A program made the translations under genes and the position numbers. Shown piece by piece: positions 29,975 through 38,023 of a stretch of DNA of 46,314 bases. Below the pieces are notes generated by a model. That model was not told where the DNA came from and made no database searches. It was given only the letters and a program-made list of their open reading frames with translations. The stretch spans positions 1 to 46,314 of the forward strand of contig CBFIAS010000013.1 in the NCBI GenBank assembly GCA_965660635.1, in the 5' to 3' direction. The first letter of the stretch is position 1, and each line of letters starts with the position of its first letter. This DNA is from UBA7374 sp965660635. GTDB taxonomy: Bacteria > Verrucomicrobiota > Verrucomicrobiia > Opitutales > Coraliomargaritaceae.

Positions 29975-31513
29975 ATGGCCAAGAAATTCTACATCACCAC
30001 CGCGAGAGACTATGCCAACGGCTCGCCCCACCTCGGGCACGCCTACGAGAAGGTGCTGGCCGACGTGCTGGCCCGCTACCGGCGCCTGAGCGGAGACGAG
30101 GTGCACTTTGTCACTGGCCTCGACGAGCACGGCCAGAAGGTGCAGATGTCGGCCCGCAAGGCTGGACTGGAGCCGCAGGCCATCTGCGACCGGGTGGCCC
30201 TGGAATTCCAAAGTCTCTGCCAGCGTTTGGAGATCTCCAACGACGACTATATTCGCACCACCGAGGCCCGTCACAAGCAGGTCGTTCAATCCGTCCTGCA
30301 GGATCTCTTTGACCGCGGTGAAATCTACCAGGCCGAGTACTCCGGCTACTACAGCCAGCGCCAGGAGCAGTTCGTCACCGAAAAGGAAAAAGTTGATGGA
30401 GAGTGGCCGGAGATTTACGGCGAGGTCGAAGAGGTCATAGAGACCAACTACTTTTTCAAGCTGGCCCGCCACCAGGACTGGCTGGTCGATACCATTCGCA
30501 ACAATGAGTCCTGGATCTATCCGCGCTTCCGCAGCGCCGATGTCCTTCAATTCCTCAAGGAGCCGCTCAACGACCTCTGCATCTCCCGCCCTCGTGAACG
30601 CCTCCAGTGGGGCATCGAGCTGCCCTTTGACACGGGCTACGTCACTTATGTCTGGTTCGATGCCCTGGTCAACTACATCACTGCCGCCGGGTACGGTACC
30701 GACGCCTGCGCCGACCACTGGCCTGCGGATTACCACGTCATCGGCAAGGACATCCTTGTCCCGCCCCACGCCGTTTACTGGCCCGTCATGCTGCACGCCC
30801 TCGGCCTGGAATTGCCCCGCCATTTTCTCGTTCATGGCTGGTGGTTGAGCTCCGGCGCCAAGATGTCCAAGAGCACCGGCGAAGTGGTCAACCCCCTTGA
30901 CTTGATCGATCAGCATGGAGCGGATGCCTTCCGCTACTTCGTCACCCGCGAGATGAACGTCGGGCAGGACAGCGAGTTCTCCCTGGATCGCTTTACCAGC
31001 CGCTACAACAGCGACTTGGCCAACGACCTTGGCAACCTCCTCAGCCGTTTGCTCAACATGGGCGGACGCTACACCGGCGGCATCGTGCCCGCCGCCTCCC
31101 TCGAGGAAGCCCCGGAAAAGGAACTCAAGCAGCTTTGGGCCACCACCCGCAGCGAACTTCTCCCGCTTTTCGATGGATTCCAGTACCATCGCGCACTCGA
31201 GTCCATCTTCACCTTCATCTCCGGGATCAACCGCTACGCCGAGACACGCGCCCCCTGGAAGCTTGCCAAGTCGGAGGATCCCGCCGACCGCGCCGCCCTC
31301 GAGACCTCCCTGGCCTGCATGGCCGAGGCCCTTCGCCTCTCCGTCGTCCTCCTGACCCCCGTGATGCCCGACATTTCCGAAAAGATCCGATCGCTCATCG
31401 GCGACCAGCCTCTCCGCGGGCTAGAAGGACAGCTCGAATGGGGCAACCGGCTGGAAGGCCGCGCCCTCGGTGAAAAGGCCATCCTGTTCCCACGTCCCGA
31501 ACGCACGGTTTAA
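29975..31513 (+). CDS. metG: Methionyl-tRNA synthetase (short form)
   Basis: 512 residues from ATG 29975. Class I catalytic domain with HIGH-like SPHLGHAYEK and GAKMSKSTGE (KMSKS loop). The anticodon-binding helical domain is about 360-500 with NRYAETRAPWKLAK. In the connective peptide the zinc-knuckle cysteines of the T. thermophilus enzyme are replaced (YSGYYSQRQEQF, then GEWPEIYGE). The C-terminal EMAP-II-like tRNA-binding domain is absent, as in many short MetRS. It follows the EEP gene by 72 bp. Confidence 0.96.
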   Translation: MAKKFYITTARDYANGSPHLGHAYEKVLADVLARYRRLSGDEVHFVTGLDEHGQKVQMSARKAGLEPQAICDRVALEFQSLCQRLEISNDDYIRTTEARHKQVVQSVLQDLFDRGEIYQAEYSGYYSQRQEQFVTEKEKVDGEWPEIYGEVEEVIETNYFFKLARHQDWLVDTIRNNESWIYPRFRSADVLQFLKEPLNDLCISRPRERLQWGIELPFDTGYVTYVWFDALVNYITAAGYGTDACADHWPADYHVIGKDILVPPHAVYWPVMLHALGLELPRHFLVHGWWLSSGAKMSKSTGEVVNPLDLIDQHGADAFRYFVTREMNVGQDSEFSLDRFTSRYNSDLANDLGNLLSRLLNMGGRYTGGIVPAASLEEAPEKELKQLWATTRSELLPLFDGFQYHRALESIFTFISGINRYAETRAPWKLAKSEDPADRAALETSLACMAEALRLSVVLLTPVMPDISEKIRSLIGDQPLRGLEGQLEWGNRLEGRALGEKAILFPRPERTV

Positions 31514-31802
31514 CCCTCTCTTTACCAATTGTTGCTTGTTTGACGTAATCCATTCGCCATATTGAAACATCTTTCTGCTAACGTATTGTCTAATGAGCAC
31601 AATCGCATTCATGATGTTTCTTGCTGAACTGAGCTCCGGGCTTGCCGGCACCTCAGCCATGATTTTGGCTTCCATAGCCTGGGTCTGCCTCATGCTCCGC
31701 CGCCGCTCTTCCTGAATCAGGGCGGATGTTTCTCTCCAGTCCCTTTCCCGGCGCAACAATTCGTTTGCCAGCGGGCATCCCCGGCACATGCTCCACACTA
31801 GC
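31514..31802. other. Spacer between metG and the DUF6901-like gene
   Basis: 289 bp. The only reading frame of interest is a possible 40-residue membrane peptide (31593-31715). No SRP RNA signature was recognised, although this RNA often lies near dnaX. Confidence 0.4.
31593..31715 (+). CDS. Possible 40-residue single-span membrane peptide
   Basis: ATG 31593 to TGA 31713-31715. The peptide is hydrophobic (SGLAGTSAMILASIAWVCLM) and ends in Leu-Arg-Arg-Arg-Ser-Ser. Hydrophobic helix plus terminal Arg cluster resembles the tail of PEP-CTERM sorting signals, so it could be the remnant of a larger exported protein gene. No clear ribosome-binding site; coding status uncertain. Confidence 0.25.
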   Translation: MSTIAFMMFLAELSSGLAGTSAMILASIAWVCLMLRRRSS

Positions 31803-32495
31803 ATGACTAAAGAAGGCATCGTTCGCTACGTCTTCCAGCTCCCCGAAGAGGAGTTCTCCTTCGAAATCGACACCTCCGGAGCGGCCCCGCAGGACTTGCC
31901 TGAATACCCCGACTGGACCCTGCTAGCCTACCACCAGTGCAGCTGCTGCCCGCTCGATCCCGATGAAGTGCGCCATTGCCCCGCAGCCACACGCATCCAC
32001 CACCTGCTCGAGACATTTGCCGACAAGACCTCCATCGAGCGTGTTCATGTCGCCGTCCATACCAGCCGTCGAACTTTTCACGGCGATGTCGACTTGCAGG
32101 TCGGTGTCAACTCCCTGCTCGGCCTCCTCATGGCTACCAGCGGGTGTCCCGTGCTCGATCCCCTCAAGGTCATGGCCCAGTTTCACCTGCCCTTCTGCAA
32201 CACCCGCGAGACCCTCTTCCGTACCATCGGCGCATACCTAACCCAGCAGTTCTTCGTCCAGAAAAACGGCGGCCAGCCAGACTGGGGCCTCGACGGACTG
32301 CGCGCTCTCTACAACCGCCTCGAGACCCTCAACCAGGACTTCAGCCTCCGCATCCAGGGCCTCGTCCGCGGCGACGCCATGGCCAACGCCATCGTCATTT
32401 TCTTCGCCACCTCCGTCCTCGTCAACGCCTCCATAGAAGAGCAACTCCAGCGCGAGGAAGCCTTTCTTACCGGGTCGCAAGACGACTCCGCATAG
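31803..32495 (+). CDS. Conserved protein of unknown function with Cys cluster (DUF6901-like?)
   Basis: 230 residues from ATG 31803. It starts with a beta-rich segment (RYVFQLPEEEFSFEIDTSG), then a cysteine-rich turn HQCSCCPLDPDEVRHCPAA (about 46-64) that may bind a metal. A mostly helical remainder includes LLGLLMATSGCPVLDPLKVM and FHLPFCNTRETLFR. From memory it resembles an uncharacterised family (possibly DUF6901) found in several Gram-negative phyla; that name needs a profile search. No signal peptide or membrane span. It precedes dnaX by 81 bp. Confidence 0.75.
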   Translation: MTKEGIVRYVFQLPEEEFSFEIDTSGAAPQDLPEYPDWTLLAYHQCSCCPLDPDEVRHCPAATRIHHLLETFADKTSIERVHVAVHTSRRTFHGDVDLQVGVNSLLGLLMATSGCPVLDPLKVMAQFHLPFCNTRETLFRTIGAYLTQQFFVQKNGGQPDWGLDGLRALYNRLETLNQDFSLRIQGLVRGDAMANAIVIFFATSVLVNASIEEQLQREEAFLTGSQDDSA

Positions 32496-32514
32496 GGCCG
32501 CCGGGCCTGCCCGT

Positions 32515-32532
32515 GCTTTTTTCCGAAAAAGC
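32515..32532 (+). other. Small hairpin ahead of dnaX
   Basis: GCTTTTT/AAAAAGC with loop TCCG, 20-38 bp after the preceding stop and about 45 bp before dnaX. There is no following T-tract, so a terminator role is doubtful. Confidence 0.35.
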
Positions 32533-32576
32533 CCCTTGCCAGCCTTCCCCGGCAAACGATTACTAGACCACCTCCG

Positions 32577-33698
32577 ATGGAAACCGGTTATCAAGTCATT
32601 GCCCGGCGCTGGCGCCCCAAGCAGTTCGACGAACTCGTCGGCCAGGATCACATTGTCCGCACTCTGCGCAACGCCATTGAGACCGACCGGATCGCCCACG
32701 CCTACCTCTTCGTCGGCCCCCGCGGCACCGGCAAGACGAGCTCCGCCCGCCTCTTTGCCAAGGCCCTCAACGCTGAAGGCGGCCCCAGCATCGCCCCGGA
32801 CAACGACTCCGAAGTCGCCCGTGCCATCATGGAAGGCTCTTGCATGGACGTCATTGAGATCGACGGCGCCTCCAACAACAGCGTCGACCAGATCCGCGAC
32901 CTCCGCGAAGACTGCCGCTTCGCCCCCGCCCAGTGCCGCTTCAAGATCTACATCATCGACGAGGTGCACATGCTCAGCACCGCCGCCTTCAACGCACTCC
33001 TCAAGACCCTTGAGGAGCCGCCTCCCCATGTGAAGTTCATCTTTGCCACAACCGAGTCCCAAAAAGTCCTTCCCACCATTGTATCCCGCTGCCAGCGCTT
33101 CGAGTTCCGCCCCATCGCCGACAGCGTCATCGTCGAAAAACTCACCAGCATCGCCGAGGCCGAAGGCATCCAGGTCGCCCCCGAGGCCCTCCGCTCCATC
33201 GCCCGGCTGGCCAATGGCGGCATGCGCGACTCCCAGTCCATCCTCGACCAGATGATCTCCTTCTGCGGCGAGTCCATCTCCGAAGAAGATGTCCTCGACG
33301 TGTACGGCCTCGCCTCCAGCACCCGCATCGATGCATTGGCCAAGGCCATGGCCGTGCTCGACTATCCCGCCGTCGTCCAGGCTGTCGATGACTTCGCGGC
33401 CGAGGGGCGCGACCTCTTCCGCATTCTCCAGGATCTTCAGGCCCGCCTCCGTCAGGCCCTCCTGGAAGCTATCCAGAACGGCGGGCGCACTGACGCCCTC
33501 GGCGCCGAACTTGCCACCGAGTCCATCATGCGCATGCTTGACGCGCTCCACCGGAGTGAGACCGCCGTCCAGCGAGGACTCTCCAGCAAGGACAACTTTG
33601 AAGTCGCCCTCCTCAAAGCCTCCGAGGAGTCCCGCAGCCGCGCCATTGACAGCCTTATCCGGCAACTCGCCGCCCCGGAAGACGAAAAAAAAAACTGA
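32577..33698 (+). CDS. dnaX: DNA polymerase III gamma/tau subunit (short, gamma-like frame)
   Basis: 373 residues in the zero frame. Clamp-loader AAA+ ATPase: Walker A GPRGTGKTSSARLFAKAL, Walker B YIIDEVHML, sensor 1 FATTESQKV, arginine finger SRC in IVSRCQRFEF, sensor 2 GGMRDSQSILDQ, then collar domain III (about 245-365). The four zinc-module cysteines that normally follow LNC are missing (LNAEGGPSIAPDNDSEVA). The frame ends right after an A10 run (33685-33694) at GAA AAA AAA AAC TGA, while the -1 frame stays open for another 98 codons. The product is therefore likely the gamma form of a slippage pair. Confidence 0.95.
   Translation: METGYQVIARRWRPKQFDELVGQDHIVRTLRNAIETDRIAHAYLFVGPRGTGKTSSARLFAKALNAEGGPSIAPDNDSEVARAIMEGSCMDVIEIDGASNNSVDQIRDLREDCRFAPAQCRFKIYIIDEVHMLSTAAFNALLKTLEEPPPHVKFIFATTESQKVLPTIVSRCQRFEFRPIADSVIVEKLTSIAEAEGIQVAPEALRSIARLANGGMRDSQSILDQMISFCGESISEEDVLDVYGLASSTRIDALAKAMAVLDYPAVVQAVDDFAAEGRDLFRILQDLQARLRQALLEAIQNGGRTDALGAELATESIMRMLDALHRSETAVQRGLSSKDNFEVALLKASEESRSRAIDSLIRQLAAPEDEKKN
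33685..33695 (+). promoter_or_regulatory. Slippery A10-C site for frameshift or transcriptional slippage in dnaX
   Basis: Ten A followed by C. In the zero frame this contains the heptamer A-AAA-AAC, with codons AAA at 33690 and AAC at 33693, one codon before the TGA stop. A hairpin (CGCAG-a-GCCGG / CCGGC...CTGCG, 33712-33738) starts 16 nt downstream. T. thermophilus dnaX uses an A9 run for transcriptional slippage; E. coli dnaX uses A-AAA-AAG for ribosomal frameshifting. Confidence 0.8.
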
Positions 33699-33991
33699 TT
33701 GACCGCCCCCCCGCAGAGCCGGATTCCGGCCCGCTGCGAATGCCCGGTGCAGGCCCCGCCCCCGGCCCGCCTGCCGGGAAAGTCATCCAGGTCGAGGAAG
33801 ACCCGCCCCCGGTTAAGCCCGCCATTCCCGCAGAGGAATCCCTGCCAGTACCCAGGGAAGTCGAGCCCGCCCTTTCCCTGGAGGAGGCCCGCCACCACAT
33901 CGGCCCCGAGGCCCTCCAGGTCCTCGAGGAGCGCTTCAACGGCAAGCTCACCGGCGTGCGCCGCCCCGACGACCGCGACCAGATCTTCTAA
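33695..33991 (+). CDS. dnaX: DnaX tau-type C-terminal extension in the -1 frame
   Basis: 98 codons reachable only by -1 slippage (or +2) on the A10 run, giving a product of about 471 residues. The first about 55 residues are Pro-rich and probably flexible (PAEPDSGPLR, PGAGPAPGPPAGK). The last about 40 form a helix-strand end, LSLEEARHHIGPEALQVLEE then RFNGKLTGVRR. That matches the common ending of bacterial DnaX (hydrophobic helix, F-x-G/A-x-ϕ-x-x-V-R). A stand-alone start at ATG 33740 would split this unit, so an independent gene is less likely. Confidence 0.7.
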   Translation: MIDRPPAEPDSGPLRMPGAGPAPGPPAGKVIQVEEDPPPVKPAIPAEESLPVPREVEPALSLEEARHHIGPEALQVLEERFNGKLTGVRRPDDRDQIF

Positions 33992-34012
33992 AACTCCCCG
34001 CAAAAGTGCTGT

Positions 34013-34042
34013 TTTGCGTTGAACTGCGCCCCAGAACGCAAA
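34013..34042 (+). terminator. Hairpin downstream of dnaX, possible terminator
   Basis: Perfect 8-bp stem TTTGCGTT/AACGCAAA with a 14-nt loop, 22 bp after the tau stop and 44 bp before metY. It lacks a T-tract, so it may be a weak terminator or part of the metY leader. It does not match SAM-I or SAM-II riboswitch consensus. Confidence 0.35.
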
Positions 34043-34085
34043 CCATTCATCGCGCAACCGTCCTTTCCTTATTCTAAACACAATC

Positions 34086-35369
34086 ATGAAGCTCGAAACC
34101 CAATGCCTCCACGCCGGCTACCAGCCTGAAGCCACCACCAACGCCCGCGCCGTCCCCCTCTACAAGACCAGCTCCTTCGTCTTTAACAGCACCGAGCACG
34201 CCGCCAACCTCTTCGGCCTGCGAGAGCTTGGCAACATCTACACCCGCCTGATGAACCCCACCACCGACGTGCTCGAGCAGCGCGTCGCCGCCCTCGAGGG
34301 CGGGGCCGCCGGCCTCGGCATCGCCTCCGGCACCAGCGCCGTCTTCTACTCCGTGATCAACCTCGCCCAGGCGGGGGACGAAATCGTCTCCGCCAACAAC
34401 CTCTACGGGGGCACCTACACCCAGTTCAACGACATCCTACCCAAGTTCGGCATCGACGTGAAATTCGTCGATCCCAACGACCCGCAAAACTTCGCTGCCG
34501 CCATTACCTCCAAGACCAAGGCCCTCTTCTGCGAGACCGTGAGCAACCCCGGTCTCGACGTGGCCGACCTTGAGGCCATCGCCGCCATCGCCGCTGCAAA
34601 CGGCATCCCCCTGATCGTCGACAGCACCTTTTCCACCCCCTACCTGACGAACCCGATCGAGCACGGTGCCTCCATCGTCATCCACTCCCTCACCAAGTGG
34701 CTCGGCGGGCACGGCAACGGCATCGGTGGCGTCGTCGTTGACTCCGGCACCTTCGACTGGAAGAACGGTAATTTCCCACTCTACGACCAGCCCGACAACA
34801 GTTACCACGGCCTACGCTGGGGACACGACCTTCCCGAGCCGCTCGCCCCCCTCGCTTTTATCCTCCGCATGCGCACCGTGCCCCTGCGCAACCTCGGCGC
34901 CTGCATCGCACCCGACAACTCCTGGCAATTCCTCCAGGGTATTGAGACGCTTCCCCTGCGCATGGAGCGCCACTGCCAGAACGCCCACGCCGTGGCCGCC
35001 CACCTCCAGTCGCACGACGCCGTCGAGTGGGTCCGCTTCCCCGGCCTCGAGTCCGACCCCATGCACGCCCTCAACCAGAAATACCTCCGTGGAAAGGGTG
35101 GCTCGATGGTCGTCTTTGGAATCAAGGGCGGCGCCGAAGCCGGTCCCCGTTTCATTGACAAGCTCCAACTCCTGTCCCATCTGGCCAACGTCGGCGACGC
35201 CCGCAGCCTTGCCATTCACCCCGCCACAACCACCCATTCCCAGCTCACCCCCGAGCAGCAGGCCGCCGGTGGCATCGCCCCCGAACTCGTCCGCCTCTCC
35301 ATTGGCATCGAACATATCGACGACATTCTCGCCGATATCGACCAGGCCCTCGCCGCTGCCACCGCATAG
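34086..35369 (+). CDS. metY: O-acetylhomoserine sulfhydrylase (MetY-type PLP enzyme)
   Basis: 427 residues, the MetY length (MetB/MetC are about 380-400). It makes homocysteine from O-acetylhomoserine and sulfide. PLP-binding features: YTRLMNPTTDVLEQRVAALE, ASGTSAVFYSV, NNLYGGTYTQF, VDSTFSTPYL and the Schiff-base Lys in HSLTKWLGGHG. The family insertion WGHDLPEPLAPLAFILRMR and C-terminal ATTTHSQLTPEQQ are typical of O-acetylhomoserine enzymes. It stands alone, convergent with aroB. Confidence 0.93.
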   Translation: MKLETQCLHAGYQPEATTNARAVPLYKTSSFVFNSTEHAANLFGLRELGNIYTRLMNPTTDVLEQRVAALEGGAAGLGIASGTSAVFYSVINLAQAGDEIVSANNLYGGTYTQFNDILPKFGIDVKFVDPNDPQNFAAAITSKTKALFCETVSNPGLDVADLEAIAAIAAANGIPLIVDSTFSTPYLTNPIEHGASIVIHSLTKWLGGHGNGIGGVVVDSGTFDWKNGNFPLYDQPDNSYHGLRWGHDLPEPLAPLAFILRMRTVPLRNLGACIAPDNSWQFLQGIETLPLRMERHCQNAHAVAAHLQSHDAVEWVRFPGLESDPMHALNQKYLRGKGGSMVVFGIKGGAEAGPRFIDKLQLLSHLANVGDARSLAIHPATTTHSQLTPEQQAAGGIAPELVRLSIGIEHIDDILADIDQALAAATA

Positions 35370-35407
35370 GCGGTGCCGGTGGCCGGTTCTATTTGCCGGC
35401 AAAGACC

Positions 35408-35427
35408 TGTTCTGGGTAAGCAGAACA
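35408..35427. terminator. Hairpin between convergent metY and aroB
   Basis: Perfect 7-bp stem TGTTCTG/CAGAACA with a 6-nt loop, about 40 bp after the metY stop. No T-tract is present, so termination by this hairpin alone is uncertain. Confidence 0.4.
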
Positions 35428-35543
35428 ATCCTCTGAGTAGGATCCCGGAGTCGATTGTTTGCCACCGTGAGAGGCACGCCTGCGGGCTTTGCTTTCGCGG
35501 ATGGAGTGTTCAGGTTTTCCCCGGATCTGCCCGGCCCGGCTGG

Positions 35544-36638
35544 CTACGCCTCCGGCATGGCCTGCTGCCAGATGCGCTCGATTGTGGCGGGGTCGATGCC
35601 GTCGCTGGTGATGGCTTGACCGACGGTGTGCAGGGTGACGAAGCGCAGATGGCCGCCGCGGTTTTTCTTGTCGCGGCGCATGGCCTCCATGAGTTCTGCA
35701 AGGGGGAGATTCTGCTTGAGGCGTACGGGGAGCTGGTAGCGTTGCAGCAGGGCGGTGACGCGGGCGACTTCGCTTTCCTCGATTTTCCCGAGCGCGAGAG
35801 ATAGCCGGGCAGCGAGATGGAGGCCGATGGCAACGGCCTCGCCGTGCAGGTAGTCGCCGTATCCGGCTACGTTCTCGATGGCGTGTGCAAAGGTGTGCCC
35901 GAGGTTGAGAAGGGCGCGTCCGCCGGAGGCGGCGGTTTCTTTTTCGTCTTCGGCCACAATTCGTGCCTTGATCGCGCAGCAGCGTCGGATGATAGAGGGG
36001 AGTTCCGGCGAGCCGGGGCCGAGCGTGTCCATTTGCTCAAGGTCGGTGAAGAGACCGGCGTCGGCGAGGAGACCGTACTTGAGGACTTCGGCCATCCCGG
36101 CGGCGAACTCGCGGGCGGGCAGGGTTTGCAGGAGACGTGTGTCGATGGAAACCGCCTGTGGCTGCCAGAAGGCACCGACGAGGTTCTTGCCTTCGGGCAG
36201 GTTGATGCCGGTCTTGCCTCCGACGGAGCTATCGACCATGGCGAGCAGGGTGGTGGGCATCTGGTAGAAGCGGATGCCGCGGAGGTAGCTGGCGGCGACG
36301 TATCCGGCGAGGTCGCCAGTGACGCCACCGCCGAGGGCAAAGAGTACTCCGTCGCGGTTGAGGGCGCGCTTGGCGAGGAAAGAGAGGCAGCGGCTGAAGG
36401 GCTGGATCGACTTGGTGGGCTCTCCGGGGGGCAGGGCGAGGCATTCTTCGGGGCGGAGCCCGAGTTCGGCAAGGAGCCGGGGCTGGGCGTCGAGCAGGCC
36501 CTGGTCGGCGATGGCGGCGAGCCCGTGGCCGGCGTCGCGCAGGCGCTGGATCTCACGGGCCAATTGTTCGCGGGCGGAGTGGAAGTGGATGGGGTAGGCG
36601 CGGTCGGCCAGTTCTACGTGGAGTGCTTCAGTCTTCAT
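35544..36638 (-). CDS. aroB: 3-dehydroquinate synthase
   Basis: 364 residues from ATG 36638. Second step of the shikimate pathway: DAHP to 3-dehydroquinate. NAD-binding GGGVTGDLAGYVAASYLRG, the substrate/NAD segment VDSSVGGKTGINLPEGKN, and metal ligands in FAAGMAEVLKYG, NLGHTFAHAIE and HGEAVAIGL are all present. Its start overlaps the end of ftsY by 11 bp, so translation is likely coupled. Last gene of the minus-strand ribH-nusB-ftsY-aroB run. Confidence 0.97.
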   Translation of the reverse strand: MKTEALHVELADRAYPIHFHSAREQLAREIQRLRDAGHGLAAIADQGLLDAQPRLLAELGLRPEECLALPPGEPTKSIQPFSRCLSFLAKRALNRDGVLFALGGGVTGDLAGYVAASYLRGIRFYQMPTTLLAMVDSSVGGKTGINLPEGKNLVGAFWQPQAVSIDTRLLQTLPAREFAAGMAEVLKYGLLADAGLFTDLEQMDTLGPGSPELPSIIRRCCAIKARIVAEDEKETAASGGRALLNLGHTFAHAIENVAGYGDYLHGEAVAIGLHLAARLSLALGKIEESEVARVTALLQRYQLPVRLKQNLPLAELMEAMRRDKKNRGGHLRFVTLHTVGQAITSDGIDPATIERIWQQAMPEA

Positions 36639-37554
36639 CGTTGATCCCGAAGATGGCGTTGGCGTAGTGGCTTGTCGAGAACGGCTGGAGGTCGTCTGCC
36701 TGTTCGCCGAGTCCGACGAAGTAGATGGGGAGCCGGAGTTGGCGGTAGATGCCGACGAGCGCGCCGCCACGGCTGGTGCCGTCGAGCTTGGTCACGATGA
36801 GTCCAGTGAGGGGGAAGGACTGGTGGAAGACGCGTGCCTGCTGGATGGAGTTGGAGCCTAGGCTTGCGTCGATCACCAGCCAGCTGTGATGGGGGGCGGC
36901 GGGATCCTGCTTTTTCAGGACGCGCTGGAATTTCTCCAGTTCCTTCATCAGGTTGTCCTTGGTGTGGAGGCGTCCGGCGGTGTCGAGGATGAGGAGGTCC
37001 TTGCCGCGGCTCCTGGCAGCGGCGAGGGCGTCGAAGCCGACGGCTGCGGAATCGGCCCCGTGCTGGCTGGAGACGATGTCGATTTCGAGGGTGTCGGCCC
37101 AGTGGCGGATCTGCTCGTTGGCGGCGGCGCGGAAGGTGTCGCAGGCGCCGAGGAGGACATCGAGGCCTTCCTGCTTGCAGCGGTGGGCGAGCTTGGCGGA
37201 GGTAGTGGTCTTGCCTGCGCCATTGACGCCGATGAGGGCGACGACCTCGGGCTTGTGCGCGCCGGGCTGGAAGGGGGCCTCGGCGACTTCGAGCACACGG
37301 GCCAAGACGGCAGCGCCGATCCGGGCGGCCTCCTGGCCGCGCAGTTGCTTGTCTTTTTTGCAGGCGTCGCGGATTTCCTCGATGATCTCCTCGACAGTCT
37401 CGTGGCCGAAGTCGGCGGTGTAGAGGGCTTCCTCGAGTTCCTCGATGGCGTTGGCGTCGAGGCTGCCGCCGGGGAGGAGCTTGCTGAAGGCTTTGCCGAA
37501 GGCGGGTGCCTGTTTTGCCAGCCCGTCTTTGAATTTGCGGAAGAGGCTGCGCAT
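36628..37554 (-). CDS. ftsY: Signal recognition particle receptor FtsY
   Basis: 308 residues. N domain about 1-90, then the SRP-type GTPase: G1 GVNGAGKTTTSAKLAH, DTFRAAANEQ, DTAGRLHTKDNLM, TKLDGTSRGG and closing GLGEQADDLQPF. The acidic A domain of E. coli FtsY is absent; the short basic N-terminus (RSLFRKFKDGLAKQ) probably provides the membrane contact. It docks ribosome-SRP complexes at the membrane. Starts 7 bp after nusB and overlaps aroB. Confidence 0.97.
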   Translation of the reverse strand: MRSLFRKFKDGLAKQAPAFGKAFSKLLPGGSLDANAIEELEEALYTADFGHETVEEIIEEIRDACKKDKQLRGQEAARIGAAVLARVLEVAEAPFQPGAHKPEVVALIGVNGAGKTTTSAKLAHRCKQEGLDVLLGACDTFRAAANEQIRHWADTLEIDIVSSQHGADSAAVGFDALAAARSRGKDLLILDTAGRLHTKDNLMKELEKFQRVLKKQDPAAPHHSWLVIDASLGSNSIQQARVFHQSFPLTGLIVTKLDGTSRGGALVGIYRQLRLPIYFVGLGEQADDLQPFSTSHYANAIFGINDED

Positions 37555-37561
37555 GTCCGTG

Positions 37562-38023
37562 CTAGTCTGCCGCCTGGCGGAGGGGCCGGTCGATGGAGTC
37601 TTTCATCTTGTCGAGGATGCCGTTGATGAAGCGCTTGGAGTCCGGGTTGGAGAAGAGTTTGCTGAGGTCGATGGCCTCGTTGATGCTGACAATGGGGGGG
37701 ATGTCCTTGCGGTGGAGCAGTTCGTGTATAGCCAGGCGGAGGATGGCGAGGTCGATCTTGGCAATGCGGTTGAAGGTCCAGTTACTGGCGTTTTCCATGA
37801 TGGCTTTGTCGATCGGCTCGATTTGCTCGATGGCGCCATGGATCAGTTCTTCGGCAAAGGCGTAGTACTCGCGGTCGAATTCCTGGTCTTCGATGAAGGT
37901 GCGGAGGGCGTCGCTTAACTGCTCCGGCTTGTTCAACTCCCACTGGTAGAGGAACTGGATGGCGCAGGTGCGGCAGTCGCGGCGTTGGGAGCGTTTGTTC
38001 AGCTTGGCGGGTTCGTTGTCCAT
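37562..38023 (-). CDS. nusB: Transcription antitermination factor NusB
   Basis: 153 residues, normal length. All-helical NusB pattern: RRDCRTCAIQFLYQWELN at the N-terminus, WTFNRIAKIDLAILRLAIHE in the middle, and PPIVSINEAIDLSKLFSN then SKRFINGILDKM at the end. With NusE (S10) it binds boxA of rRNA leader transcripts. Its first 25 bp overlap the end of ribH; the ribH-nusB pair is widespread. Confidence 0.96.
   Translation of the reverse strand: MDNEPAKLNKRSQRRDCRTCAIQFLYQWELNKPEQLSDALRTFIEDQEFDREYYAFAEELIHGAIEQIEPIDKAIMENASNWTFNRIAKIDLAILRLAIHELLHRKDIPPIVSINEAIDLSKLFSNPDSKRFINGILDKMKDSIDRPLRQAAD

Noticed and set aside
31421..31819. Minus-strand open frame of about 130 codons in the metG-dnaX spacer
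   Set aside because: It overlaps the end of metG antisense, has no recognisable domain, and its composition fits a shadow frame.
31514..32576. SRP RNA gene near dnaX
   Set aside because: The conserved GGAA-tetraloop helix with its flanking internal loops was not found in the spacers on either side of the unknown gene.
34000..34085. SAM-type riboswitch upstream of metY
   Set aside because: The only structure is a single 8-bp hairpin; the conserved SAM-I or SAM-II core sequences are absent.
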